Positions 28,943 to 40,273 of a DNA stretch of 64,000 nt are shown here, piece by piece (within the stretch, counting starts at the first letter, position 1; each line of letters begins with the position of its first letter). Under the pieces are notes generated by a model, which was not told the DNA's origin, did not search any database, and saw only the letters and a program-made list of their open reading frames with translations. Made by a program: the position numbers and the translations under genes. The stretch comes from Amycolatopsis thermoflava N1165. Its GTDB lineage: Bacteria; Actinomycetota; Actinomycetes; Mycobacteriales; Pseudonocardiaceae. The stretch is taken from NCBI RefSeq assembly GCF_000473265.1, contig NZ_KI421511.1:2641560-2705559 (forward strand). The letters are read 5' to 3'.

Positions 28943-29446
28943 ATGCACGTACTCGGGCGACCACCCAACCGGACCGACTCCACCTGTTTGCCCAGGTCAC
29001 GACCGATGCGGCACCTTAGGCACGTGGAGACGAACGTCGAGCGACGCAAGCGACTTGGGGCACTCATCAAGGGCCGCAGGGCTCAGCTGCGGATCAAGTC
29101 TGCAAGAGCCCTGGCAGAGCTGACAGACAACCGGCCCGCCGAACGGACGATCGCCGCCATCGAGTTGGGCGACCGAGTCGCCTCGAACACCACCTACACC
29201 CGGCTTGAGATCGCGCTGAGGTTGCCCATCGGGATCTGCGAGGCCGTCCTCCGCGGCGAGGTTGACGAGTTCCCGCCAATCGACACCACCACCGCGACGC
29301 CTGTGCCGGACACGCCGGCGCAGGCCGAGCAGACTTTCACTGCGACGCAGCTACGCGTCCTGGCCGAGACCCTGGGACCGGATGGCCTCCACGAGTGGGC
29401 CCTTCGCCTTCCCTCACATGGGGGAGTTACTAGTGCGACCGGGTGA
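28943..29446 (+). CDS. Phage repressor (XRE-type HTH), leaderless start
   Basis: 167 residues. HTH segment: RRKRLGALIKGRRAQLRIKS, ARALAELTDNRPAERTIAAI, ELGDRVASNTTYTRLEIALR. The end region (QTFTATQLRVLAETLGPDGL) may be a dimerisation part. It faces away from the leftward operon, sits next to the integrase, and its promoter overlaps operator-like repeats, so it is the likely immunity repressor. Confidence 0.85.
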   Translation: MHVLGRPPNRTDSTCLPRSRPMRHLRHVETNVERRKRLGALIKGRRAQLRIKSARALAELTDNRPAERTIAAIELGDRVASNTTYTRLEIALRLPIGICEAVLRGEVDEFPPIDTTTATPVPDTPAQAEQTFTATQLRVLAETLGPDGLHEWALRLPSHGGVTSATG

Positions 29447-29562
29447 GCGCTTCGTTGAAAACTTAACGGTTCGCGAATGCCGGTAAACGAGCACCAGTTC
29501 TGAACGATGAATCAGATGATCAGGCCCACGGGGGGCCACTGAACGATGACTGGATGTAGCCG
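29447..29562. other. Gap between repressor and membrane-protein gene
   Basis: 116 bases; a short direct repeat ctgaacgatga occurs twice (around 29501 and 29541). No promoter or terminator could be identified with confidence, and no ribosome site precedes the ATG at 29563. Confidence 0.4.
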
Positions 29563-29862
29563 ATGCACGCGAGGGAGCTTTCCTGCGCCGTAATCGTCAC
29601 GGCCACCACGCTGGCCACTAACTACCTGCTCGCCGGAACCGTGAGCACCTCCCGCGAAGTCCTGGTGCTGGTCGTCATGGCGAGCACCATCATCACCGGG
29701 TTGTTCTGGTTCACCTGGCTACGAGCAGCCGACGCTGACCAACTCTCCGACCTCCAAGAGCAGATCAACGAGCTCCACGAGGAACGGATCCTCACCCCCA
29801 GCCCCCGGCAGGAGGACCCCGTCCGGGTGGTGATTCCTTTCAAGCGCACAGCCTCCCGCTGA
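29563..29862 (+). CDS. Small membrane protein between repressor and integrase
   Basis: 99 residues. Two spans (ELSCAVIVTATTLATNYLLA and EVLVLVVMASTIITGLFWFT) then a helical tail (DQLSDLQEQINELHEERILT). Membrane proteins in this position often block superinfection in actinophage prophages, but that is by analogy. Start ATG 29563 without a clear ribosome site. Confidence 0.65.
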   Translation: MHARELSCAVIVTATTLATNYLLAGTVSTSREVLVLVVMASTIITGLFWFTWLRAADADQLSDLQEQINELHEERILTPSPRQEDPVRVVIPFKRTASR

Positions 29863-29886
29863 GAGATCGAAAAAGGAGACAGGGCC

Positions 29887-31092
29887 ATGGCGGTCGACGA
29901 CCTCTGGTACTCGAAGAAGAGACGCGGGCCGGACAAGAAACCAGTGAAGCTCGCCCGCCACGGCCGCGGGCAGCGCTGGAGGGTCCGCTACACCGACCCC
30001 AACACCGGACAACCCCTGACGCGCAGCTTCGACAAGAAGCAGGACGCCGACCTGTTCGACGCCAACGTTCGAGCAGACATCTCCCGCGGCCAATACCTCG
30101 ACCTCCGCGCCGGCGAAGTCACCGTGCGGGAGTACGCCGAGCAATGGCGGAAAACCCAGGTCCACCGGGAGCGCACCGCAGCCCGGGTTGAAGGGGCGTT
30201 CAGGATGCATCTGTACCCGCATCTCGGGGACATGCAGATGAACAAAGTGCGCTCTACCCACGCCAAGAAGTGGGTGAAGGACATGCTCGAGGAGCTCGCG
30301 CCGTCGACCTTGCTGATCGAGCTCACCACGGTCAGGTCGATGTTCGAGTCCGCCGTGGGCGAGTGCATCGGCCGGAACCCCTTCAAGGGTGCGGGGGTGG
30401 GTGAGATCGACCCCGCTAGCAGATACATCCCCACAGCGAAGGAAGTGCACCTGCTGGCGAAGAAGATTCAGCCGCGCTGGCGACCCCTCCCCTTGCTGGC
30501 GGCTGGCACCGGGTTACGTCCATCCGAGCTGCGCGGCCTTGAGGTCGGGCACGTGGACTTTCTGAGACGCGTGGTGCGGGTGGAGCAGCAGTTGATCCGA
30601 ACGAAGACCCACGGCATGCACATCGCGAAGGTGAAGACGAAGACAAGTCTGCGCACGGTTGAGGTGCCGCAGCTGGTGTTGGACGAGCTAGCTCGCCACA
30701 TCCAGGAGTTCCCGCCCCACCCGCTTGAGCTGACAGACGCGCGTAATCCCCGGAAGATCCAGCGGCGAGAAGCTAGGTTGCTGTTCACTTCACCGACGGG
30801 GCAGCCGGTGACGGATGGGTCGACGTGGCAGAAGCCGTGGAAGGCTGCCGTGTCCGGGGCGGGGTTGCCGGCGGACTTCGGGTTGCATGGGCTGCGGCAC
30901 TACTTCGCCACCAGCCTTATCCACGCTGGGAAGTCTGTGAAGGTGGTGCAGATGGCGCTGGGGCACGCGAACCCGACCATCACACTGAACACGTACGTGC
31001 ACGAGTGGCCAGGGCAGGACGACCGTACCCGAGATGTGATGGAAGCAGCACTCACGATCGAAGATGACCACCGGGGCCAGGACCATGGATGA
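29887..31092 (+). CDS. int: Tyrosine-type phage integrase
   Basis: 401 residues. N-terminal arm-binding part (RWRVRYTDPNTGQPLTRSFD), SAM-like core-binding domain (TVREYAEQWRKTQVHRERTA) and catalytic domain with Arg211 (GTGLRPSELRGL), a Lys in the KTKTSLRTVEVP hairpin, His334 and Arg337 (HGLRHYFATSL), His360 (ALGHANPTIT) and Tyr370 (LNTYVHEW). The full catalytic set is present. Start ATG 29887 with GGAG upstream. Confidence 0.96.
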   Translation: MAVDDLWYSKKRRGPDKKPVKLARHGRGQRWRVRYTDPNTGQPLTRSFDKKQDADLFDANVRADISRGQYLDLRAGEVTVREYAEQWRKTQVHRERTAARVEGAFRMHLYPHLGDMQMNKVRSTHAKKWVKDMLEELAPSTLLIELTTVRSMFESAVGECIGRNPFKGAGVGEIDPASRYIPTAKEVHLLAKKIQPRWRPLPLLAAGTGLRPSELRGLEVGHVDFLRRVVRVEQQLIRTKTHGMHIAKVKTKTSLRTVEVPQLVLDELARHIQEFPPHPLELTDARNPRKIQRREARLLFTSPTGQPVTDGSTWQKPWKAAVSGAGLPADFGLHGLRHYFATSLIHAGKSVKVVQMALGHANPTITLNTYVHEWPGQDDRTRDVMEAALTIEDDHRGQDHG

Positions 31093-31118
31093 GCTGTTGT
31101 GATCTATACCCATTCTGT

Positions 31119-31139
31119 ACCCGTTGATCTTCAACGGGT
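31119..31139 (+). terminator. Hairpin after integrase
   Basis: ACCCGTTGA-tct-TCAACGGGT, a perfect 9-bp stem with a 3-base loop, 26 bases after the integrase stop. It can end integrase transcripts or mark part of the attachment site, which should lie near here. No T-tract follows. Confidence 0.5.
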
Positions 31140-31196
31140 GTCTGGCCCAGGTCAGCGCCTGTGTGGTTGGGTTTGTGAACTCTATGAACACAACGG

Positions 31197-31208
31197 TGAC
31201 CGCGGTCA
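31197..31208. promoter_or_regulatory. Palindrome upstream of dctA
   Basis: TGACCGCGGTCA, a perfect 12-bp palindrome 70 bases before the transporter start, a candidate operator for a host regulator. Lies on the host side of the phage junction or within the attachment region. Confidence 0.35.
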
Positions 31209-31277
31209 TAGCCGTGGCCGATAGTTCCACGCGAGCTGCGCCGGACTGGGCGCGTCACGTCCCCACAGGAGGCAACG

Positions 31278-32633
31278 TTGCCTACGGCACCACCGGCCGG
31301 CGCGAAGCCGCGCCGCGACCGGATGCACTACCTCTACCTCGCGGTCATCGCCGCGGTCGTCCTCGGTGTCGCGGTCGGGATCCTGTTCCCCGACTTCGGC
31401 AAGAGCCTGGCCTGGCTCGGCACCGGGTTCGTGAACCTGATCAAGATGATGATCTCCCCCATCATCTTCTGCACGATCGTGCTCGGCATCGGGTCGGTCG
31501 CCAAGGCCGCGAAGATCGGCAAGGTCGGCCTGATGGCCATCGGCTACTTCCTGGTGATGTCCACGTTCGCACTGGCCATCGGCCTGATCGTGGGCAACCT
31601 GCTGCACCCGGGCAGCGGCCTGCACCTGGACCCGTCGTCGATCGCGAAGGCGCAGGAACAGGCCAGCAAGGGCAGCGAGGGCACCACCGACTTCGTGCTC
31701 GGCATCATCCCGACCTCGCTGGTGTCGTCGTTCACCGAGGGTTCGGTGCTGCAGACGCTGCTGGTCGCGCTGCTCGCCGGCTTCGCGCTGCAGAAGATGG
31801 GTGAGGCGGGCAAGCCGATCCTGCGCGGCATCGAGCACATCCAGAAGCTCGTGTTCCGCATCCTGTCGATGATCATGTGGGCGGCGCCGGTGGGCGCGTT
31901 CGGCGCGATCGCCGCGGTGGTGGGCGCGACCGGGTGGAACGCGCTGAAGAGCCTCGCGGTGGTGATGATCGGGTTCTACGTCACGTGCGCGTTGTTCGTG
32001 ACGATCGTGCTCGGCGCGATTCTCTGGCTCGGCGCGCGGATCAACATCTTCAGCCTGCTGCGGTACCTCACCCGCGAGTTCATCCTGATCGTGTCGACGT
32101 CGTCGTCGGAGTCGGCGCTGCCGCGGCTGATCGCGAAGATGGAACACCTGGGCGTGTCGAAGCCGGTCGTCGGCATCACGGTGCCGACCGGGTACTCGTT
32201 CAACCTGGACGGCACCGCGATCTACCTGACGATGGCGACGTTGTTCATCGCCACCGCGCAGGGCAGCCCGCTGTCCGTCGCCGAGCAGATCTCCCTGCTG
32301 GTGTTCATGATCATCGCGTCGAAGGGCGCGGCAGGCGTGAGCGGTGCGGGCCTGGCGACCCTGGCAGGCGGGTTGCAGTCGCACCGGCCGGACCTGGTCG
32401 GGGGCGTCGGGTTCATCCTCGGCATCGACCGGTTCATGTCCGAGGCGCGCGCGGTGACCAACTTCGCGGGCAACGCCGTGGCGACGGTCGTCATCGGGTC
32501 CTGGACCAAGGAGTTCGACCGGTCGCGGGCCCAGCGGGTGCTGTCCGGGCAGGACCCGTTCAACGAGACCACGCTGGTGGACGACCACCCGGCGGCCGAG
32601 CCGGAGCGGGAGCCCGTGAAGGCCGGCGTCTGA
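31278..32633 (+). CDS. dctA: C4-dicarboxylate/proton symporter, DctA family
   Basis: 451 residues. Starts at TTG 31278, six bases after GGAGG. About eight membrane segments (YLYLAVIAAVVLGVAVGILF, TFALAIGLIVGNLLHPG), the family motifs SSSESALPRL (near 275), GYSFNLDGTAIYLTMATLF (near 300), SKGAAGVSGAGLATLAGGL (near 352) and DRFMSEARAVTNFAGNAVA (near 390). Imports succinate, malate or fumarate. The first host gene after the prophage; its stop overlaps the esterase start (TGATG). Confidence 0.92.
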   Translation: MPTAPPAGAKPRRDRMHYLYLAVIAAVVLGVAVGILFPDFGKSLAWLGTGFVNLIKMMISPIIFCTIVLGIGSVAKAAKIGKVGLMAIGYFLVMSTFALAIGLIVGNLLHPGSGLHLDPSSIAKAQEQASKGSEGTTDFVLGIIPTSLVSSFTEGSVLQTLLVALLAGFALQKMGEAGKPILRGIEHIQKLVFRILSMIMWAAPVGAFGAIAAVVGATGWNALKSLAVVMIGFYVTCALFVTIVLGAILWLGARINIFSLLRYLTREFILIVSTSSSESALPRLIAKMEHLGVSKPVVGITVPTGYSFNLDGTAIYLTMATLFIATAQGSPLSVAEQISLLVFMIIASKGAAGVSGAGLATLAGGLQSHRPDLVGGVGFILGIDRFMSEARAVTNFAGNAVATVVIGSWTKEFDRSRAQRVLSGQDPFNETTLVDDHPAAEPEREPVKAGV

Positions 32634-33559
32634 TGCGCGCCCCGCGGCTGGTGATCGCGGTGGTGGCCGCGATCACCGGCACCCTCCTGGCCGCTCCGGC
32701 CGCCACCGCGTCGGGGATCGTCGATTTCCCCGTGCCGTCCGCCGGCTGCGGCCACCCCGCACCCGTGCCGGCGGGACAGAGCGTGACCCGCACCGTCACC
32801 TCGGGCGGGCTCACGCGCAGCTACCTGCTGCACGTTCCGGCGGACTACCGGCCCGACCGGCCGGATCCGCTGGTCCTGTCCTTCCACGGGCACCGGCGCA
32901 CCGCCGAGTACCAGGAGGAGCTGTCCGGCTTCTCCGGCCGGTCGGTGATCGCGGTCTACCCGCAGGGCCTTGTCGGGACCGACGGGGAGAGCGCGTGGAC
33001 GGGTGCGCCGTACTCGGCCGCCGCGGACGACGTGCTGTTCACCAGCGACCTGCTGAACCAGCTGCAGCGCGAGCTGTGCGTCGACCCGCGGCGCGTGTTC
33101 GCGGCGGGCAAGTCCAACGGCGGCGGGTTCACCGGGGTGCTGGCCTGCCGGCTGAGCGGGCGGATCGCCGCGTTCGCGCCGGTGTCCGGGGCGTTCTACC
33201 CGCAGGGCGGCGAGTGCCACCCGTCGCGGCCGGCGCCGGTGCTGGACTTCCACGGCACCGCGGACGCGACCATCCCCTACGCCGGCGATCCGGCGCGCGG
33301 GCTGCCGTCCATTCCGGACTGGCTCGCGGGCTGGGCGTCGCGCGACGGGTGCGCCGCGGAGCCCGTGGTGCGTGATCTCGGCGACGGGGTGCGGGTCGAG
33401 CGGTGGCGGTCCTGTGCCGCGGACGTCGTGCACTACCGGGTCGAGGGCCTCGGCCACGACTGGCCGAGCACGGCGCCCAACCCGGATTCGGACGTCCCGT
33501 CGGTGATCGACGCGACGCAGGTGATCCTGCGGTTCTTCAACGCGCACCCGCTGCGCTGA
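32633..33559 (+). CDS. Secreted PHB-depolymerase/feruloyl-esterase-like hydrolase
   Basis: 308 residues with a signal peptide (LVIAVVAAITGTLLAAPAA). Alpha/beta hydrolase of the PHB depolymerase (LpqC-like) family: SYLLHVPADYRPDRPDPLVL, nucleophile in AAGKSNGGGFTG, Asp in DFHGTADATIPYAG, and His in GLGHDWPSTAPN. Probably hydrolyses polyester or aryl-ester substrates outside the cell. Translationally coupled to dctA. Confidence 0.85.
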   Translation: MRAPRLVIAVVAAITGTLLAAPAATASGIVDFPVPSAGCGHPAPVPAGQSVTRTVTSGGLTRSYLLHVPADYRPDRPDPLVLSFHGHRRTAEYQEELSGFSGRSVIAVYPQGLVGTDGESAWTGAPYSAAADDVLFTSDLLNQLQRELCVDPRRVFAAGKSNGGGFTGVLACRLSGRIAAFAPVSGAFYPQGGECHPSRPAPVLDFHGTADATIPYAGDPARGLPSIPDWLAGWASRDGCAAEPVVRDLGDGVRVERWRSCAADVVHYRVEGLGHDWPSTAPNPDSDVPSVIDATQVILRFFNAHPLR

Positions 33560-33992
33560 GGTGGTGCTGGAGTCCGCGCCTGCCACGCCGCATCATCAGG
33601 GCGTGGTTGGCGCGGAACACCGGCCGTGCCAGCGGGGAGAAGGTGCGCAGCAGCGGTTTCGTGGCGAGGACCCGCTGGGTGATCTCCAGCCGGGTGCCGC
33701 CCGGCCTGCCGAGGACGACCGCCGCGAGTGAGCCTTCGAGGTCGCCGGTCAGGTGGACGCGCAGGCGGCCGCGGTCCGGATCCTGCTCGGCGCGGCGCAT
33801 GCGGACGACCAACACGTACGGCAGCGCGGCGCGGCAGACGAGCTGGGCGGTGTCGTCGTCGACGCGCGTGACCTCACGCACGTCCGGCCACCAGAGCGGA
33901 TACCCGGCGACGTCGGTGACCGCGTCGAACACGCTGCGCACGGGCGCGGAGAGCAGCCAGGTGTCCCGGAAGTGGTAGGCGTTGATCCGCAT
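33537..33992 (-). CDS. SRPBCC (polyketide-cyclase-like) protein
   Basis: 151 residues. FRDTWLLSAPVRSVFDAVTD, then YPLWWPDVREVTRVDDDTAQ; typical START/Bet-v1 lipid-binding fold of the polyketide_cyc2 type. Ligand unknown. Its 3' end overlaps that of the convergent esterase by 23 bases. Confidence 0.82.
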   Translation of the reverse strand: MRINAYHFRDTWLLSAPVRSVFDAVTDVAGYPLWWPDVREVTRVDDDTAQLVCRAALPYVLVVRMRRAEQDPDRGRLRVHLTGDLEGSLAAVVLGRPGGTRLEITQRVLATKPLLRTFSPLARPVFRANHALMMRRGRRGLQHHLSAAGAR

Positions 33993-34013
33993 GGCACCGA
34001 GTATCCGCCGAGA

Positions 34014-34475
34014 TCAATACCCGGACCCGCCGTCGGCGGGGGTGCCGGTCACCTTCACCCCGGACGGGGCGATCACGAACCAGGTGCCGTCGACGCCCTG
34101 GCCGTTGACCTGGCCGGGTGCGGTGTCGTTGACGTAGCGGTACAGCGGCCAGCCGCCGAGCGTGAGCTGCCGGACCCCGTCCGGGCGGACGAAAACCCCG
34201 GCGAGCCCGCCGTCGATGCCGTCGGTGGTGGGCGGGGCGGCGCCGGCCGCTGCCGGCGGCCACAGGGTCGCGCAGGCGCCGGCGCAGTTGGTCGCCGGTG
34301 GTGACGCGCTGTCCAGGTCGAAGCGGTAGAGCGTGCGGCCCTGGCTGTCGGCCACGACGTCCCCGAGCCCGCTGATGACGGCAACGCGCAGGTCGGCGGG
34401 CGCGCGCTCCGGCGCGGCCGGGCCGCACGCGGACACGAACGCCGCCACGATCACGGCGATGAGCAGGCGGGTCAT
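34014..34475 (-). CDS. Lipoprotein with two secreted-repeat (COG4315-type) motifs
   Basis: 153 residues. Signal peptide with lipobox VSAC (IVAAFVSACG). Two copies of the repeat that reads GRTLYRFDLD...CAGACATLWPP and then GWPLYRYVNDTAPGQ.....GTWFVI. Function of the family is unknown; it is membrane-anchored outside the cell. Confidence 0.82.
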   Translation of the reverse strand: MTRLLIAVIVAAFVSACGPAAPERAPADLRVAVISGLGDVVADSQGRTLYRFDLDSASPPATNCAGACATLWPPAAAGAAPPTTDGIDGGLAGVFVRPDGVRQLTLGGWPLYRYVNDTAPGQVNGQGVDGTWFVIAPSGVKVTGTPADGGSGY

Positions 34476-35144
34476 CGGGCACCTCCCGCGGTGCGAGCCC
34501 GGTGCACGGCGACCGGGTCACCCCATGACACGAGAGGGCGCGCTTCGCGGTTCACCGGTCCGACACGCTCGGTCGGCGCGCGCACCCGACGGGTCTCGGG
34601 AGCGCCAACCGGCGGACGCCCGGGGCGCGACGCCGAGCCGGGTCGCCGCACTCGCCGAGCCGCTGCCCGCCGAGCGCGCCGCGCAGTGCCGCGGCCGCGG
34701 CGGCCTGCTTCGCCGGCGCACGCCCAAGGGCCTGCTCCACCGGGGCACGCCCGAGCCCCTGCTCAGCCAGCGGACGCCCAAGGGCCTGCTCCGCCAGCGC
34801 ACACCCAAGGGCCTGCTCCCCCAGCGCCACCAAACCCTGCTCCGCCGGCGCACACCCAAGGGCCTGCTCCGCCGGCGCACACCCAAGGGCCTGCTCCGCC
34901 AGCGCCACCAAACCCTGCTCCGCCGACGCACGCCCGAACTTTCGGCAGCTCCGAGCCGCGGCGGCCCGCCCGCCCCGCCGCAGTCCCACGCGGTGTGGGC
35001 GAGGTGCCTGGCGAGCCTCCGAGCGGGTCGTCGCCTCCGCGACGGTCACCACCCCGCCGCGAGGCCGGTGCCACCCGCACCCGCACGGTCCGGAGGCGAC
35101 CGGGAACGCGCCGCGCGGCTCGCCGGCCGCGCGGCTCGTCACGG
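34476..35144. other. Gene-poor region with 27-base tandem repeats
   Basis: About 670 bases downstream of uvrA. 34717-34934 holds about eight copies of a 27-base unit (core acccaagggcctgctccgcc, alternating with a 24-base form ccaccaaaccctgctccgcc). On the minus strand the frame from 35140 stays open and gives 9-residue repeats of the ALGCAPAEQ type, so a repetitive Ala/Glu/Gln protein is possible, but the flanks look non-coding. No other gene seen. Confidence 0.6.
34717..34934. repeat. 27-base tandem repeat
   Basis: Imperfect tandem copies, each beginning cgcccaag/cacccaag and containing cctgctc. Unit differences are mainly in the last ten bases. Three long frames read through it as low-complexity protein; which, if any, is translated is unclear. 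Confidence 0.7.
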
Positions 35145-38000
<2,856 letters not shown>

Positions 38001-38054
38001 GGATGAGGTCCCTTCCCTGGAATGTGACGGCCGGATCAGCCAGCCGCATCCATG

Positions 38055-39353
38055 CTAGGACGACCCACCGACAGAAACCGGAGCCGGACCGGTCGGCTCC
38101 TCGCGGACGAGGTCGTCCGGAGCCCTCCGGGGCGGCGGCGCGGTGGCGCCGCGTGGCGTGGTCAGCCAGCGGTGGGCCGGCCGTTCGACGAGTTTCGTGA
38201 GCAGCCATCCGGCGCCGGTCGCCGCCCCCAGCACGAGCGGCAGCCGCGCCCAGCCCGGCAGTCCCGCGAGTTGCAGCGCCTTGGCCAGGATGTAGCCCAG
38301 CTCCTGGTGCAACAGGTACACGCCGTAGGAAATTCCGGCGAACCAGCCGATGACCGGCGCCAGCGGCCGCAGGAACGTCCAGTCCGGGCCCTTCGCCGCG
38401 GCGCACACCAGGACGAGCACGAGCGCGAACCCGATGATGGAGGGCAGCCGCGACGGGTCCGTGGGCAACGCCACGTGGAACGGGTAGAGGTGCAGGTCCT
38501 GCGCGGCGACGACGGCGGCGAGCAGCAGCGCCAGGTGCGGCGTGGACAACCGGTCGCGCGACCAGAGCCACACCGCGACGCCCGCGGCGAACGCGTGCAG
38601 CCGGTGCAGCCCGAACCCGAAGACGACGGCGAACGCCCACGGCGAGGTGTTCGTGACGCCGAACACCCAGAACCGCAGCACGAGCGGGACGACGACCATC
38701 GCCCAGGCGAGCAGCTTCGCGTGCCGAGCCGCGTGCGGCGAGCGGAACCAGGGGGTGCGCGACCACAGCAGCGCGGCGCCCGCGAAGACCATCAGCTGGA
38801 CGGGCAGCGTCCAGTAGGAGCCGTCGAGCCAGATGAACCCCTGGTGCCAGCCCTGGATCATGGTCAGGTTGACGAGGAGGTCCCAGCCGACCGGCACGTA
38901 CCAGGAGCTCGCCCACGCGACGCCGTCGGTGGTGGGGCCGAACAGCTTGTCCCACCAGTGGCTGCCGAACTCCTGGCCGTTGAACGAGGCGTCCGCCCAG
39001 CGCATCACGAAGTAGGTCAGCAGCACCGCGACCAGGTACGGCGGGACGAGCCGGGCGGCCTTCTTCCACATCCACCGCCCGCTGTCGCCGCGCCGGACGG
39101 TCTGGCAGACGAAGAACGCGGAGACGACCATCAGGATCGCGGCGCCGAACTGGGCGGTGACCTTGACCGGGTAGTCGTTCAGCTCGGTGTGGGCCAGCGG
39201 TCCCTGGTGGGTGATGTGACCGAGCACCACGGACAGGACCGCCAGGACGCGGACGGCGTCCCAGCTGATGCGGCGGGTGCTGGTGCGGGGGTTCTCGGGG
39301 AGGAAGCTCGGCACGTCTCGGGGCGTCTCGCAAGATCGGGTTCGGGGACGCAC
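38055..39353 (-). CDS. Acyltransferase family 3 membrane protein
   Basis: 432 residues, about ten membrane spans. ISWDAVRVLAVLSVVLGHIT has the conserved His of family 3 near residue 46, and SRYLVPPYL-like and FAGISYGVYLLHQELGYI blocks follow. Such enzymes add acetyl or succinyl groups to cell-surface sugars or macrolides. Upstream of uvrA, same strand, 55 bases away. Confidence 0.85.
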   Translation of the reverse strand: MRPRTRSCETPRDVPSFLPENPRTSTRRISWDAVRVLAVLSVVLGHITHQGPLAHTELNDYPVKVTAQFGAAILMVVSAFFVCQTVRRGDSGRWMWKKAARLVPPYLVAVLLTYFVMRWADASFNGQEFGSHWWDKLFGPTTDGVAWASSWYVPVGWDLLVNLTMIQGWHQGFIWLDGSYWTLPVQLMVFAGAALLWSRTPWFRSPHAARHAKLLAWAMVVVPLVLRFWVFGVTNTSPWAFAVVFGFGLHRLHAFAAGVAVWLWSRDRLSTPHLALLLAAVVAAQDLHLYPFHVALPTDPSRLPSIIGFALVLVLVCAAAKGPDWTFLRPLAPVIGWFAGISYGVYLLHQELGYILAKALQLAGLPGWARLPLVLGAATGAGWLLTKLVERPAHRWLTTPRGATAPPPRRAPDDLVREEPTGPAPVSVGGSS

Positions 39354-39429
39354 CGGAGCCTACGTTACCGATCCGAGACCAACCTGAACGGGTGGAACGC
39401 GATGTGGCGCGGCGACTACGGTTGGCGGC

Positions 39430-40107
39430 GTGAACGTCGTAGAGGACTACACCGGCCACGTGGAGCCGGGCGGGGACGCGGCCCGGCGGGTACTGGACCG
39501 GCTGGCCATCACCAAGCTGTCGGTCGGCCCCATGGACAACAACGCCTACCTGCTGGTTTGCCGCCGGCAGAACGAGGCGCTGCTGATCGACGCCGCGGCG
39601 GACCCGGAGCGGATCTCGGACCTCATCGGTCACGGCCCGGACCGTCCCGCGCTGCGCACGATCGTGACGACCCACCAGCACGCCGACCACTGGCAGGCGC
39701 TGGGCGCGGTGGCGGGCGCGTACGGAGCGAACACGGCGGCTCACCCGTTGGACGCTTCGGCGCTGCCGGTCCCCCCGGACTTCCTGGTCGAGGACGGCGA
39801 CACCCTCACGGTGGGTGACTGCACGCTCGAGGTGATTCACCTGAGGGGGCACACTCCGGGCTCGATCGCGTTGTTGTACCGCGACGCGGACGGCGGCACG
39901 CACCTCTTCACGGGCGATTCGCTGTTCCCCGGCGGCGTCGGGAAGACGAACTCGCCGGAGGACTTCCAGTCCCTGCTGGGCGACGTGGAGACGCGGGTGT
40001 TCGGCCGGCTGCCGGACGAGACGTGGTTCTACCCGGGCCACGGCGACGACTCGACGCTCGGCGCGGAGCGGCCGAAGCTGGCGGAGTGGCGCGAGCGCGG
40101 CTGGTGA
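39430..40107 (+). CDS. MBL-fold hydrolase (glyoxalase II-like)
   Basis: 225 residues. Metal motif TTHQHADHWQALGAV (HxHxDH) near residues 80-94, GHTPGSIALLYRD, FTGDSLFPGGVGKT and FYPGHGDDSTLG. The usual partner next to actinobacterial uvrA on the other strand. Substrate unknown. A strong hairpin after the stop (40115-40152) is probably the terminator. Confidence 0.9.
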   Translation: MNVVEDYTGHVEPGGDAARRVLDRLAITKLSVGPMDNNAYLLVCRRQNEALLIDAAADPERISDLIGHGPDRPALRTIVTTHQHADHWQALGAVAGAYGANTAAHPLDASALPVPPDFLVEDGDTLTVGDCTLEVIHLRGHTPGSIALLYRDADGGTHLFTGDSLFPGGVGKTNSPEDFQSLLGDVETRVFGRLPDETWFYPGHGDDSTLGAERPKLAEWRERGW

Positions 40108-40114
40108 TAGCCGG

Positions 40115-40152
40115 TGGTGGAGATCGCTCCTGGACGGGAACGATCTCCACCA
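40115..40152 (+). terminator. Hairpin after the MBL-hydrolase gene
   Basis: GGTGGAGATCG ... CGATCTCCACC, 11-12 bp stem with a 14-base loop, 8 bases after the stop codon. Convergent genes lie on the other side, so it may work both ways; its right arm overlaps the PIN-domain remnant. Confidence 0.6.
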
Positions 40153-40216
40153 TCCCCTCCAGCCCGGCGAAATCGCCGGGATCGCGGGTGCAGAGCGGCA
40201 ACCCATTACGCGCCAT
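40133..40216 (-). pseudogene. Remnant of a VapC-type PIN-domain toxin
   Basis: On the minus strand from 40216: MARNGLPLCTRDPGDFAGLE then GMVEIVPV, the C-terminal signature of PIN toxins (GLPL.TR.P.DF.GL..LVEVV.V). No upstream PIN core or antitoxin is seen. A short relic left between two intact genes. Confidence 0.55.
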
Positions 40217-40273
40217 CGCCCCACCAGCTCCACGGCCGTGAGCCGGCGGCGGCGAGGGAGCGGCCTGGCTCGA

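Larger units (their letters stand above)
1..31100. mobile_element. Temperate actinophage prophage, right-hand part (partial)
   Basis: Packaging and head genes at the left, a dense leftward early operon, an immunity switch and a tyrosine integrase at the right edge form a standard temperate siphophage layout. Integrase lies next to the phage/host junction, after which ordinary chromosomal genes follow. Capsid and tail genes and the other attachment site must lie left of position 1. The exact right attachment core cannot be fixed from one junction; no tRNA gene is visible between the integrase stop at 31092 and the next host gene at 31278. Confidence 0.93.

Noticed and set aside
28767..29123. 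Plus-strand open frame overlapping the immunity promoters
   Set aside because: It covers the divergent promoters and operators and has Ser/Arg-rich shadow-like composition; the repressor frame is the credible one.
31093..31277. tRNA-type attachment site next to integrase
   Set aside because: No tRNA-like structure or TTC-loop sequence is present in this stretch.
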